Assembly (NCBI RefSeq): GCF_003591485.1
Contig: NZ_QZCF01000015.1
Coordinates: 1 to 64,000 of the forward strand
DNA length: 64,000 nucleotides
Reading direction: 5' to 3'
Source of the DNA: Paenibacillus sp. 1011MAR3C5
Lineage (GTDB): Bacteria; Bacillota; Bacilli; Paenibacillales; Paenibacillaceae
The translations under genes were made by a program, and so were the position numbers. Each line of letters opens with the position of its first letter. Positions within the stretch are counted from its first letter, which is position 1. Positions 43,368 to 52,003 of this stretch are shown piece after piece. A model generated the notes under the pieces. It saw only the letters and a program-made list of their open reading frames with translations. It had not been told where the DNA came from and did not search any database.

Positions 43368-44318
43368 CTATACACCTTTGTTTTTGAACAGGGTGCTGAT
43401 CGAGCCGCCGTCCAAAATAATGCGTGTCGCTTCCGCCAGCAGAGGCGCAACCGACAATATTTTGAAGCGTTCCGGCGTCGTCTCCGGCAACATGATGGAA
43501 TCGGTTACGATGACTTCTTTAATATTGGGATGATCCAAACGCTCAATTGCGGTTCCGGAGAAGAGCGGGTGCGTCGCGCAGACGTATACATCCTCCGCGC
43601 CTCTTTCTTTCAAGCCTTCGACAACATTCACAATCGTATTGCCCGTATCAATCAAATCTTCGATAATGATAGGTGTCTGGCCTGCAACATCGCCGATGAC
43701 ATGCGTAATGGACGACTCGTTGTGAGCTGGACGTTTCTTGATCATAATCGCAAACGAAGTGTCCAGATAGTTGGCCAGCTTCTCCGCCGTGGATGCGCGG
43801 CCTGCGTCCGGCGATACGACAACCGGGTTCTTAATGTTCTTCGACTTCAGATAGTCGCTGATCAGATCAAGCGCCGTCATGTGGTCTACCGGAATATTGA
43901 AGAAGCCTTGAATAGCCGGAGCATGCAGATCGATCGTAATGACACGCGTAGCGCCTACTGTCGTCAGCACATCTGCCAGCATTTTCGCCGAGATCGGCTC
44001 CCTCGGAGCAGCCTTGCGTTCCTGGCGTGCGTATCCGTAGTACGGCATAATGATGTTAATCGTTCTTGCGGAAGCACGCTTCGCCGCATCGATCATGACA
44101 AGCAATTCGACGAAATGCTCGTTAATGGGATGCGAGAACGACTGAACCAAAAATACGTCGCAATTCCGTATCGTTTCTTCGTAGTGGACATAGATCTCGC
44201 CGCTCTTGAAACGGGACAGCTTGATTGCACCTAGGTTCAGCCCTAGTTCGCTGCTGATTTTCTGAGCCAATACCGGATTTGACGAACCCGAAAAAATACG
44301 CACCTTGTCGCTTAACAT
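43368..44318 (-). CDS. prs: Ribose-phosphate pyrophosphokinase
   Basis: 316 residues, class I PRPP synthetase. Makes PRPP from ribose 5-phosphate and ATP. Seen: SGSSNPVLAQKISSELG, PYYGYARQERK (flexible ATP loop), the divalent ion and PRPP loop VVSPDAGRAS, and the ribose-phosphate loop PIIIEDLIDTGNTIV. CAGGAGG precedes the ATG. In B. subtilis prs lies elsewhere (by glmU). Here it lies downstream of the his genes with a 134-bp gap, which suits PRPP use by HisG, though co-regulation is not shown. A second prs may exist elsewhere. Confidence 0.95.
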   Translation of the reverse strand: MLSDKVRIFSGSSNPVLAQKISSELGLNLGAIKLSRFKSGEIYVHYEETIRNCDVFLVQSFSHPINEHFVELLVMIDAAKRASARTINIIMPYYGYARQERKAAPREPISAKMLADVLTTVGATRVITIDLHAPAIQGFFNIPVDHMTALDLISDYLKSKNIKNPVVVSPDAGRASTAEKLANYLDTSFAIMIKKRPAHNESSITHVIGDVAGQTPIIIEDLIDTGNTIVNVVEGLKERGAEDVYVCATHPLFSGTAIERLDHPNIKEVIVTDSIMLPETTPERFKILSVAPLLAEATRIILDGGSISTLFKNKGV

Positions 44319-44451
44319 GATACCCTCCTGAGCGTTTCAACCAAATAATTTAAAACTTCGATCATTCTTACTTGTCCTATTATACATTGATTTACCGATA
44401 ATTCAAAAAGGTATTGCTACTATTTTTCGACAAAGTCATGACTTCCGGCTT

Positions 44452-45129
44452 TTACCTCATCTTATTCGTCGTCGGTTTGCCGTGGCGGTTCTCCAGCTCG
44501 GACATGATATCGTCAAGCGGAAGTCCCCTTTCACGGAGCAGAACCATGAGATGGAAGAGCAAGTCGCCCGCTTCGCTGCGCAGCTCGTCGTTGTCCTTAT
44601 TCTTCGCTGCGATGATCACTTCGGCGGACTCTTCACCGACTTTTTTCAGGATTTTGTCGACGCCTTTGTCGAAGAGGTACGTTGTGTACGTGCCGGACGG
44701 ACGCTCCGCATAACGCTGAGCAATGACCCCCTCCAGACGGCCCAGAATACCGAATCGGTCGGCAACGGGCTCCACGTCTTCTTTGGCTCCTTCACCCTCA
44801 ACCGCAATCGAATTGTAAAAGCAGCTGTAGCTGCCCGTATGGCAAGCCGGCCCCTGCTGATTCACGCGGACGAGCAAGGTATCCCCGTCACAGTCATAAG
44901 CCATGGAGACAATCTGCTGCGTATGCCCGCTTGTCGCCCCTTTGTTCCACAGCTCGCTGCGCGAGCGGCTCCAGAACCACGTTGTGCCTGATTCAATGGA
45001 AAGCTTGAGCGACTCCATGTTCATGTAAGCAAGCATAAGCACTTCCTTGCTCTGCGCATCCTGCACGACGGCCGGCACGAGACCGTCCGCATCCCATTTG
45101 ATCTGCTCCTGTAGCTCTACTGTTCCCAT
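44452..45129 (-). CDS. hisIE: Bifunctional phosphoribosyl-AMP cyclohydrolase / phosphoribosyl-ATP pyrophosphatase
   Basis: 225 residues. The N-terminal HisI domain (~1-115) has WFWSRSRSELWNKGATSGHTQ and the zinc ligands in YDCDGDTLLVRV and PACHTGSYSCFY. The C-terminal HisE domain (~130-225) has ERPSGTYTTYLFDKGVDKILKKVGEESAEVIIAAKN, with the EE-x2-E metal-binding helix. Steps 2 and 3 of histidine synthesis. Its ATG overlaps the hisF stop by one base. Last gene of the operon. Confidence 0.97.
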   Translation of the reverse strand: MGTVELQEQIKWDADGLVPAVVQDAQSKEVLMLAYMNMESLKLSIESGTTWFWSRSRSELWNKGATSGHTQQIVSMAYDCDGDTLLVRVNQQGPACHTGSYSCFYNSIAVEGEGAKEDVEPVADRFGILGRLEGVIAQRYAERPSGTYTTYLFDKGVDKILKKVGEESAEVIIAAKNKDNDELRSEAGDLLFHLMVLLRERGLPLDDIMSELENRHGKPTTNKMR

Positions 45130-45887
45130 TATCTCACCTCGACTCCCTTCCTGCGCAAATCATTCTTCACTTCTTGTATCGTCATTTCCTTGTAATGGAA
45201 TATTGTTGCCGCTAAAGCCGCGTCTGCGCGCGCTTCCTCGAACACTTCATGGAAGTGCTGAATCTGTCCCGCTCCGCCGGATGCGATAACCGGAATCCCC
45301 ACGGAATCCGATACAGCCGCCGTCAGCTTCACGTCAAAGCCATCCTTCGTGCCGTCTGCGTCCATGCTCGTCAGCAGCAGCTCGCCTGCGCCCAGCTTCT
45401 CCGCCTCGCGCGCCCACTCCAGCGCGCGAATGCCTGTCGCTTGGCGCCCGCCATGTGTATAGACTTCCCATTCGCCCCACTCCGGGTTGAACTTGGCGTC
45501 GATCGCGACTACGATGCACTGCGACCCGAAGCGGCGCGCGCCATCGGATACAAGCGGTTTATTTTTAATAGCTGCCGTATTAATGCCGATCTTGTCCGCA
45601 CCCGCGCGAAGCAATCTGGTCATGTCGTCGACATGCGAGATGCCGCCGCCAACCGTGAACGGAATCGTAATTTCCCCTGCCGTCCGCTTGACAACCTCAA
45701 TCATCGTTGCTCTACCTTCAACGGAAGCTGAGATGTCCAAAAAAACAAGCTCATCCGCCCCTTCGCGGTCATAGGTTGCCGCAAGCTCTACAGGATCGCC
45801 CGCATCGCGCAGATTCACGAAGTTCACGCCTTTAACAACGCGGCCGTCCTTCACATCCAGACAAGGAATAATTCGTTTTGCCAGCAT
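45129..45887 (-). CDS. hisF: Imidazole glycerol phosphate synthase cyclase subunit
   Basis: 252 residues, (beta/alpha)8 barrel. D11 in IIPCLDVKDGRVVKG and D130 in VVAIDA are the catalytic acids; GGGI and ASGG hold the phosphates. Works with HisH to form imidazole glycerol phosphate and AICAR. It follows hisH by only 21 bp, so there is no room for hisA, which normally lies between them. Confidence 0.97.
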   Translation of the reverse strand: MLAKRIIPCLDVKDGRVVKGVNFVNLRDAGDPVELAATYDREGADELVFLDISASVEGRATMIEVVKRTAGEITIPFTVGGGISHVDDMTRLLRAGADKIGINTAAIKNKPLVSDGARRFGSQCIVVAIDAKFNPEWGEWEVYTHGGRQATGIRALEWAREAEKLGAGELLLTSMDADGTKDGFDVKLTAAVSDSVGIPVIASGGAGQIQHFHEVFEEARADAALAATIFHYKEMTIQEVKNDLRRKGVEVR

Positions 45888-45908
45888 GCTCTCTCTCCCC
45901 TCTCCCTA

Positions 45909-46541
45909 TTAGACCGATATCGTCTGCGGCTTGCCGCTTCCCGTCAAAGCCAGGAAGTTGCCTAGCAGCGCCATGCCCAGATCCCCGCTTTTCTCCGGGT
46001 GGAACTGCATGCCGTATACGCTGCCGCGCCCTACGATAGCAGTGACCGGACCATAATAATCCGTCGTGGCCAGCAGGTCGGACGCGAGGCCCGGCTTCGC
46101 ATGGAAGGAATGGACGAAATAGACATGCCCTTCCTCAAGCCCACGGAATAAAGGAGAGTCCCCTTGCCGGAAGCTCAGCTTGTTCCAGCCCATATGCGGA
46201 ATTTTGAAGCTGCCGTTGAACCGGATAACTTGGCCTGGCAGCAAGCCTAGCCCTTCATTCTGGCCGTACTCCTCGCTCTCACTGAACAGCAATTGCATGC
46301 CGAGACAAATGCCAAGGATCGGCTTGCCCGATGTCGCGTAAAACTTCACGACTTCGTCCAGTCCGGTGTTGCGCAAGTTCTGCATCGCGTCGCCAAAAGC
46401 GCCAACGCCCGGCAAAATCGCGCCGTCCGCCTCCACAATTTGCTGCGGATCGGCCGTTATAACCGCTTCATAACCGAGACGTTCCACGGCTTTGCTGACG
46501 CTGTGGAGATTGCCCATCCCGTAATCGATAATCGCGATCAT
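45909..46541 (-). CDS. hisH: Imidazole glycerol phosphate synthase glutaminase subunit
   Basis: 210 residues from the ATG at 46541 with GGGAG upstream; the start is one base past the hisB stop. Class I glutamine amidotransferase: oxyanion strand ILPGVGAFGDAM, nucleophile Cys in LGICLGMQLLF, and catalytic His-Pro-Glu in GMQFHPEKSG. Supplies ammonia to HisF. Confidence 0.97.
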   Translation of the reverse strand: MIAIIDYGMGNLHSVSKAVERLGYEAVITADPQQIVEADGAILPGVGAFGDAMQNLRNTGLDEVVKFYATSGKPILGICLGMQLLFSESEEYGQNEGLGLLPGQVIRFNGSFKIPHMGWNKLSFRQGDSPLFRGLEEGHVYFVHSFHAKPGLASDLLATTDYYGPVTAIVGRGSVYGMQFHPEKSGDLGMALLGNFLALTGSGKPQTISV

Positions 46542-46542
46542 C

Positions 46543-47142
46543 CTACAGTACTCCCTTCGTCGAAGGCACTCCTTGTACGCGAGGATCAATGCTGGTCGCC
46601 TCGTCAAGCGCTCGTCCCAGAGCCTTGAATACGGCTTCGATCATATGATGCGTATTTTGGCCGTAGTGCACAATAACATGCAGCGTAATGCGCGCTTCCA
46701 GAGCCAGCTTCCACAGGAACTCATGAACAAGCTCGGTGGAGAAGCTGCCTACTTGGGAAGAAGGATATTGCGCCCTGTATTCAAAGTGCGGCCGGTTGCT
46801 CACGTCGATCACAACCTGTGCAAGTGCCTCATCCATCGGCACGAACACGCTGGCATAACGCTTGATGCCGCGCTTGTCGCCCAGCGCCTCGCGAAGCGTC
46901 TGGCCGAGGCATATACCGATATCCTCTACCGTATGGTGATCATCGATATCGATGTCGCCCTTCGCATCGACTGTCAAGTCGAATTGTCCGTGCTTGGCGA
47001 ACAGGTCAAGCATATGGTTCAGGAACGGAACATCCGTCTCTAGCTGAGATTGTCCTGTGCCGTCTACCGCAAATTTGAGCGTAATATCCGTTTCATTCGT
47101 CTTCCGCGCTACCGAAGCTTCGCGCATCGCTTGTTCTGTCAT
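46543..47142 (-). CDS. hisB: Imidazoleglycerol-phosphate dehydratase
   Basis: 199 residues from the ATG at 47142 with AGGAG 5 nt upstream. Manganese-binding motifs DIDDHHTVEDIG and HEFLWKLALEARITLHV are visible. Mono-functional, without the phosphatase domain of enteric HisB. Sixth step of histidine synthesis. 92 bp separate it from hisD. Confidence 0.97.
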   Translation of the reverse strand: MTEQAMREASVARKTNETDITLKFAVDGTGQSQLETDVPFLNHMLDLFAKHGQFDLTVDAKGDIDIDDHHTVEDIGICLGQTLREALGDKRGIKRYASVFVPMDEALAQVVIDVSNRPHFEYRAQYPSSQVGSFSTELVHEFLWKLALEARITLHVIVHYGQNTHHMIEAVFKALGRALDEATSIDPRVQGVPSTKGVL

Positions 47143-47234
47143 CGTAACTCCTACCTCCATCTATGTTTCCTTCATTTATTAGCTTCTTACAAAAAGACTA
47201 GCCGCACTCTGCTGCCCGTTTCTCGGGGTCCACT

Positions 47235-48527
47235 CTACTTCGAGCCATTCTCCTTATCCAGACGAACCTGGATCGCTCTGGCATGGCCTTCGAGTCCTTC
47301 ATGACGGGCCAGTGTCATAATGTTTTCACCGTTTTTCATCAGAGCTTCCTTGCTATAGTAGATCAAGCTGGATTTCTTCATAAAGTCATCCACATTCACA
47401 GGCGAGGAGAAACGAGCCGTTCCGTTGGTCGGAATGATGTGATTCGGTCCCGCGAAGTAGTCGCCTACCGGCTCCGAGCTGTAAGGACCGAGGAAGATCG
47501 CTCCTGCATTCTCGATCATCCCTAGCAGTCTCATCGGCTCCTCCGTCAGCACCTCCAGATGCTCGGGAGCGAGCTGGTTCACGACATCGATGCCCGCTTC
47601 GATTGAATCGACCAGCAAGACCGCACCATACTGGTCGATCGAGCTTCTGGCGATGTCTTGTCTCGGCAGCGTCGACAGCTGGCGCTCCACTTCACCGGAG
47701 ACGGCTTGTGCCAGCTTCTCAGAAGATGTAACCAGGATCGAAGAAGCCATCTCATCATGCTCCGCCTGGGACAGCAGGTCAGCTGCGATATAGACCGGGT
47801 CGGCAGACTCATCCGCCAATACGACGATCTCGCTCGGCCCCGCGATGCTGTCAATATCGACCGCGCCGAATACGGCGCGCTTCGCCAGCGCCACGTAGAT
47901 ATTGCCGGGACCGCAAATCTTATCTACTGGAGCAATCGTGTCTGTACCGTAAGCAAGCGCCGCAATCGCTTGCGCCCCTCCAACGCGGTACAGCTCCTTC
48001 ACGCCCGCTTCAGCCGCGGCGACCAGAATATAGGGATCAATTCCTTCCTTCCCACCTGTAGCTGGGGGCGTTACCATTACGATTTCGGGTACGCCCGCTA
48101 CTTGAGCCGGAATCACGTTCATCAGTACGGATGAAGGGTACGCCGCTTTGCCGCCTGGCACATATACGCCAACACGCTTCAAGGGACGCATGATTTGTCC
48201 CAGCATTGTACCGTCAGGCTGAAGATCCATCCATGAGTTGCGCAATTGCTTCTCATGGAACTTTCGGATATTGGCTGCCGCTTCGCGCAATGCCGTCAGG
48301 AAAGCAGCATCGACACGATCATAAGCCGCATCAATCTCCTCCTGTGTCACACGAAGCGAAGCTGCATCCAGCTTCACCCTGTCATGCTGCTCCGTATAGC
48401 GCAGCAAGGCAGCGTCGCCTTCCGCCTTCACGTCTGCTACAATCCGCAAAGCACTTTCATTCTGCTCCGGCGTGCCGTACTCCACCTCGCGCTTCAATCC
48501 AAATTGCTCCGCACGCATAATGCGCAT
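47235..48527 (-). CDS. hisD: Histidinol dehydrogenase
   Basis: 430 residues. Oxidises histidinol to histidine in two NAD-dependent steps. Seen: VPGGKAAYPSSVLMNVIPA, GPGNIYVALAKR, AGPSEIVVLADE, the zinc-binding SQAEHDE and the C-terminal GPNHIIPTNGTARFSSPV. AGGAG lies 9 nt before the ATG. Confidence 0.97.
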   Translation of the reverse strand: MRIMRAEQFGLKREVEYGTPEQNESALRIVADVKAEGDAALLRYTEQHDRVKLDAASLRVTQEEIDAAYDRVDAAFLTALREAAANIRKFHEKQLRNSWMDLQPDGTMLGQIMRPLKRVGVYVPGGKAAYPSSVLMNVIPAQVAGVPEIVMVTPPATGGKEGIDPYILVAAAEAGVKELYRVGGAQAIAALAYGTDTIAPVDKICGPGNIYVALAKRAVFGAVDIDSIAGPSEIVVLADESADPVYIAADLLSQAEHDEMASSILVTSSEKLAQAVSGEVERQLSTLPRQDIARSSIDQYGAVLLVDSIEAGIDVVNQLAPEHLEVLTEEPMRLLGMIENAGAIFLGPYSSEPVGDYFAGPNHIIPTNGTARFSSPVNVDDFMKKSSLIYYSKEALMKNGENIMTLARHEGLEGHARAIQVRLDKENGSK

Positions 48528-48576
48528 GTTTCAACACTCCTCTCCCTGCGCTCTGCTGCCGCGCATCTTGCTATAT

Positions 48577-49221
48577 CTAGAATGACTTCGTTGCAATCGT
48601 ATCTTGCAGCCGGTCGCACAGGCTCTGGATGCTATCGTTCTTCATCCGGTAGCTCACGCGATTGGCAATCAGTCGGCTCGTAATGCCGAAGATCGTCTCC
48701 ATCTCCACAAGGCCGTTCTCCCGCAGCGTCTGGCCCGTCTCGACCATATCGACGATACGATCGGCCAGCCCGATCAGAGGCGCAAGCTCGATCGAGCCGT
48801 TAAGCTTAATAACTTCAACCTGCTGACCCTGCTCACGGAAGTAGGCAGATGCGACACTCGGATACTTGGTCGCTACACGCGGCTGGATCGTCGGTTTCCA
48901 GTCTGGCAGACCGATGACCGACATTCGGCACTTCGCGATGCCCAGATCAAGAAGCTCGTAGACATCCTTGTCTTCTTCCATTAGAACGTCCTTGCCTACA
49001 ATGCCAATGTCCGCGACGCCATATTCGACAAAGGTCGGTACATCAACCGGCTTCGCCATAATAAATTCCATCTTCGCTTCAGGCTGTTCAATAATCAGCT
49101 TGCGAGTATCGTCAAAGTCGCCCGGAATCGGAATGCCCGCTTCACGGAACAGCTTCAGCGCTTGCTTGTATATTCTGCCCTTCGGCATCGCAACCTTCAA
49201 TATGTCTTTTTCGCTGCTCAT
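48577..49221 (-). CDS. hisG: ATP phosphoribosyltransferase, short form
   Basis: 214 residues, the short form that lacks the regulatory C-terminal domain and needs HisZ. VAMPKGRIYKQALKLFREAG at the start and GIVGKDVL and ETGQTLRENGL in the PRPP region. Commits PRPP and ATP to histidine synthesis. Its start overlaps the hisZ stop by 4 nt (ATGA type). Confidence 0.97.
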   Translation of the reverse strand: MSSEKDILKVAMPKGRIYKQALKLFREAGIPIPGDFDDTRKLIIEQPEAKMEFIMAKPVDVPTFVEYGVADIGIVGKDVLMEEDKDVYELLDLGIAKCRMSVIGLPDWKPTIQPRVATKYPSVASAYFREQGQQVEVIKLNGSIELAPLIGLADRIVDMVETGQTLRENGLVEMETIFGITSRLIANRVSYRMKNDSIQSLCDRLQDTIATKSF

Positions 49222-50444
49222 GTTGCGCTGCCTCCTTTCGTTCCTGGGCCAGCCATATACGTTCTCAGAGTCGTATAGCGAAGCCCTTTATATTGGAAGC
49301 TTCCAGACTGAGCGGCCTTATGCAGCTCATCCGGTAGCGTATCGGCTCTCTCCGTCACAACCAGCCCGCCTTCTGCGCGCAGCTGCTGCGCCTCTGCCAG
49401 CGCTTCGTCGCGTCCGGCAGCATCGTATACGATTAACGCACGTTCTTCTTCTTCATCGCTTTCCGCGCCCAGAAGCTCAAGCACTCTCGTCGTCTTCAGA
49501 GCAAAGCCGGTTGCACCTGCTGGACGTCCGAATTGTGCCAGCAGATTATCATAACGGCCGCCGCTGACGACAGGAAACCCCAGATCGGCAGCATATCCTT
49601 CAAAGGTCATGCCCGTGTAATACGAGAAGTCGCCGATCATCGTTAGATCAATCAAGACATGCTCGCTGACGCCGTATGCCTTGAGTGCATCCCAAATCTC
49701 GCACAGATGGCTAATCGACTCTCTCGCCGTCTCGTCCGTGCATAGCTCCAGCGCCTGGTCGCATACTTCTCCGCCGCCGCGCAGCCGCAATATCCCTTCC
49801 AGCTCAGCGCGCACCGGCTCTTCCAGCGACAGCTTCCGCAGTTGGTCGCGATAACCGACATAATCACGCCCCAGCAGGCATGACTTCAGCAGCTCCTGCT
49901 CCTCTGTGCGGCCCGGCAGCGCTTCGCCAAGCAGACCGTTCAGGAAGCCGACATGGCCGATCGCAATCTTGAAGCGCTCTACCCCTGCCGCCTTCAGCGA
50001 CGCAATCGCCAGCGCGACAACTTCAGCATCCGCTTCTGCAGACGAATCACCAACCAGCTCAACGCCCGTCTGGAAAAACTCAACCTCCCGTCCGGCTTCC
50101 TCTTCAATCGAACGGAATACATTAGAATGATAGGACAAACGCAGCGGGAAATCGGATTCCTTAAGCAGCGAAGAGACGACCCGCGCAATAGGGGACGTCA
50201 TATCGGAGCGGAGGACCAGCGTCGTACCACGGTTATTGAGCAGCTTGTATAATTTATGGTCGGATGTGGAGCTTGCCGCCCCCACCGTATCGTAATATTC
50301 CATCGTTGGCGTAATGATTTGTTCATAGCCCCAGCCGCGCATGCAGGCCAGCACTTCGCGCTCGATATGACGCAGCTTGCGAACCGCTTCCGGCAGATAG
50401 TCCTTGGCACCGGTCGGCTTCTCGAACATCTTTGGTTTAGACAT
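49218..50444 (-). CDS. hisZ: ATP phosphoribosyltransferase regulatory subunit
   Basis: 408 residues, paralogue of histidyl-tRNA synthetase without aminoacylation. Class II-like segments are present (FEKPTGAKDYLPE, LYKLLNNRGTTLVLRSDMTSPIARVVSS, YYTGMTFEGYAADLGFPVVSGGRYDNLLAQFG). HisZ with short HisG makes the active, histidine-inhibited enzyme. First gene of the operon; GAAGGAG precedes the ATG. Confidence 0.96.
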   Translation of the reverse strand: MSKPKMFEKPTGAKDYLPEAVRKLRHIEREVLACMRGWGYEQIITPTMEYYDTVGAASSTSDHKLYKLLNNRGTTLVLRSDMTSPIARVVSSLLKESDFPLRLSYHSNVFRSIEEEAGREVEFFQTGVELVGDSSAEADAEVVALAIASLKAAGVERFKIAIGHVGFLNGLLGEALPGRTEEQELLKSCLLGRDYVGYRDQLRKLSLEEPVRAELEGILRLRGGGEVCDQALELCTDETARESISHLCEIWDALKAYGVSEHVLIDLTMIGDFSYYTGMTFEGYAADLGFPVVSGGRYDNLLAQFGRPAGATGFALKTTRVLELLGAESDEEEERALIVYDAAGRDEALAEAQQLRAEGGLVVTERADTLPDELHKAAQSGSFQYKGLRYTTLRTYMAGPGTKGGSAT

Positions 50445-50793
50445 AACCGTTCTCCTTCATTAATACTTTAGTGATTTAAAGTGTTACCATACTACCAAAA
50501 TAAAGATATTAGTGGTTATCGTAGCATGATTAACGCTCTCCCGTCAAGCTGTCACAGCCCCTTGCCAGCCTAACAACCCAGCTTCTCCTTGTATCGGCAG
50601 AACGCCTCCCTATGAATAGCAGTATCAGCTTATTTCCTCATAAAAAAGGACATCCTCCCGCATTCACGATAAGCGCCTGCGCACTATTCGCTCTGCATGA
50701 AGGACATCCCCGTTGCTGTGAGTCTATCATCTCTACCTATGGACAGCCCGGTTCTTGCTCTCCTGATTGGAGAACGCTCTTGCGTAAGCCACA
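50445..50793 (-). promoter_or_regulatory. his operon upstream region with inverted repeat
   Basis: No gene in 349 bp. ACTTTA-n6-TAAAGT (50465-50482) lies just before the hisZ ribosome binding site and could be an operator for a HisR-type repressor. I see no T-box or attenuator. A clear -35/-10 pair could not be fixed. Downstream of yvoF no strong terminator was seen. Confidence 0.35.
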
Positions 50794-51282
50794 TCAATCC
50801 AATCGACGCTCAATTAGCCTCATCGGATTGCCGCCGACAAAAGCATGTGCGGGCACATCCTTATGAACTACCGACCCGGCGGCGACAACGGCATGATCCC
50901 CGATCGTAACACCGGGAAGAATAGTCGTGTTCGCGCCAATCATGACATGGTCGCCGATATGTACGTAGCCGAGACGATATTCCTTGATCAAATATTCATG
51001 CGTCAATATCGTTGTATTATAGCCGATAATCGAATTATTCCCTACCGTTATCCGTTCCGGGAAGAAGACGTCCACCATCACCATCAGAGCGAATGCTGTA
51101 TGCTTCCCGACCTGCATCCCCAGCACACGGCGGTAGATCCAATTCTTCCAAGGCAGCACAGGACAATATCTCGCCAGTTGAATAAAGATAAAGTTCCGTA
51201 CCGCCTTCATTCTGCTTACTGTCGAATAGACCTGCCATAAGGCATTGGGTCCTTCAACGGGGTAGCGTTCAACGTCTCTCAA
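50794..51282 (-). CDS. yvoF: Left-handed beta-helix acyltransferase, YvoF-like
   Basis: About 162 residues. The best start seems a TTG at 51282, inside the end of ppaX, because the alignment-like segment RDVERYPVEGPNALW begins there; a later ATG is also possible. Hexapeptide repeats are clear (VGNNSIIGYNTTILTHEY, IGDHVMIGANTTILPGVTIGDHAVVAAGSVVHKDVP), typical of trimeric acetyltransferases. It lies after ppaX and before hisZ as yvoF does in B. subtilis. Acceptor unknown; modification of a cell-surface sugar is plausible. Confidence 0.8.
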   Translation of the reverse strand: MRDVERYPVEGPNALWQVYSTVSRMKAVRNFIFIQLARYCPVLPWKNWIYRRVLGMQVGKHTAFALMVMVDVFFPERITVGNNSIIGYNTTILTHEYLIKEYRLGYVHIGDHVMIGANTTILPGVTIGDHAVVAAGSVVHKDVPAHAFVGGNPMRLIERRLD

Positions 51283-51937
51283 GCGTCCCCAGCTCCGATC
51301 CCGCGAAAGCATACAGCTCCCGCATATCGTCAATGACATACGTTGCGCCGGCATCCCGCAGAATCTGGCCTCCCTTAAGCGACCATGCGACACCAACGCC
51401 GATCGCTCCGGCGGCGACCGCAGACTGAATGTCGACCGTGCTGTCTCCTACCATAATAGTCGTCGCTGGATCGGCTCCGAGCAACTTCATCGCCTTCAAG
51501 ACCGGCTCCGGATGCGGCTTGGCATGCGTCACATCATCGATCGTCACAATGGCATCAATATAATCGTATATGCCGACGAACTTGAGGCCTCTCTCCGTCG
51601 TAAGCCTCATCTTGGTCGTCACTACGCCGATCTGTACGCCCTCCCGATGAAGATTCTCCAGCACTTCGTTCACGTATTCGAACGTCCGTACCAAATCGTC
51701 ATGCAGCCTCAGGTTGACTTCGCGATACGCCTTCACGAGATGCTCCACATCTTCCAGTCCCGAGAACAGCTTCATCTGGTCAGCCAGCGTCAGTCCCATG
51801 CTCGGGATGATGTGATCCCGGCAGAAGTCCTCTGGCACATAGCCCTTCAACGACTCCAGGAAAGAACGGATAATAAGCTCATTCGTATCCAGAATCGTAC
51901 CATCCAGATCGAATAACATCGTGCGAATTTGATTCAT
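51269..51937 (-). CDS. ppaX: Pyrophosphatase PpaX (HAD family)
   Basis: 222 residues. HAD motif I LFDLDGTILDTNE, motif II VVTTKM, motif III/IV KPHPEP and MVGDSTVDI. In B. subtilis PpaX hydrolyses the pyrophosphate released when HprK/P dephosphorylates P-Ser-HPr, and the gene lies in the hprK operon as here. TAGGAGG precedes the ATG. Confidence 0.93.
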   Translation of the reverse strand: MNQIRTMLFDLDGTILDTNELIIRSFLESLKGYVPEDFCRDHIIPSMGLTLADQMKLFSGLEDVEHLVKAYREVNLRLHDDLVRTFEYVNEVLENLHREGVQIGVVTTKMRLTTERGLKFVGIYDYIDAIVTIDDVTHAKPHPEPVLKAMKLLGADPATTIMVGDSTVDIQSAVAAGAIGVGVAWSLKGGQILRDAGATYVIDDMRELYAFAGSELGTLERR

Positions 51938-52003
51938 GCTGTACGGCCTCCTAAATTCACAAAGCTGACTGACTTCCCGCTATAATGACATTCAAGTCTA
52001 CGA

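Noticed and set aside
50612..50909. Plus-strand frames upstream of hisZ and over the end of yvoF
   Set aside because: They overlap the hexapeptide-repeat gene on the minus strand or fall in its flank, and have no family features.
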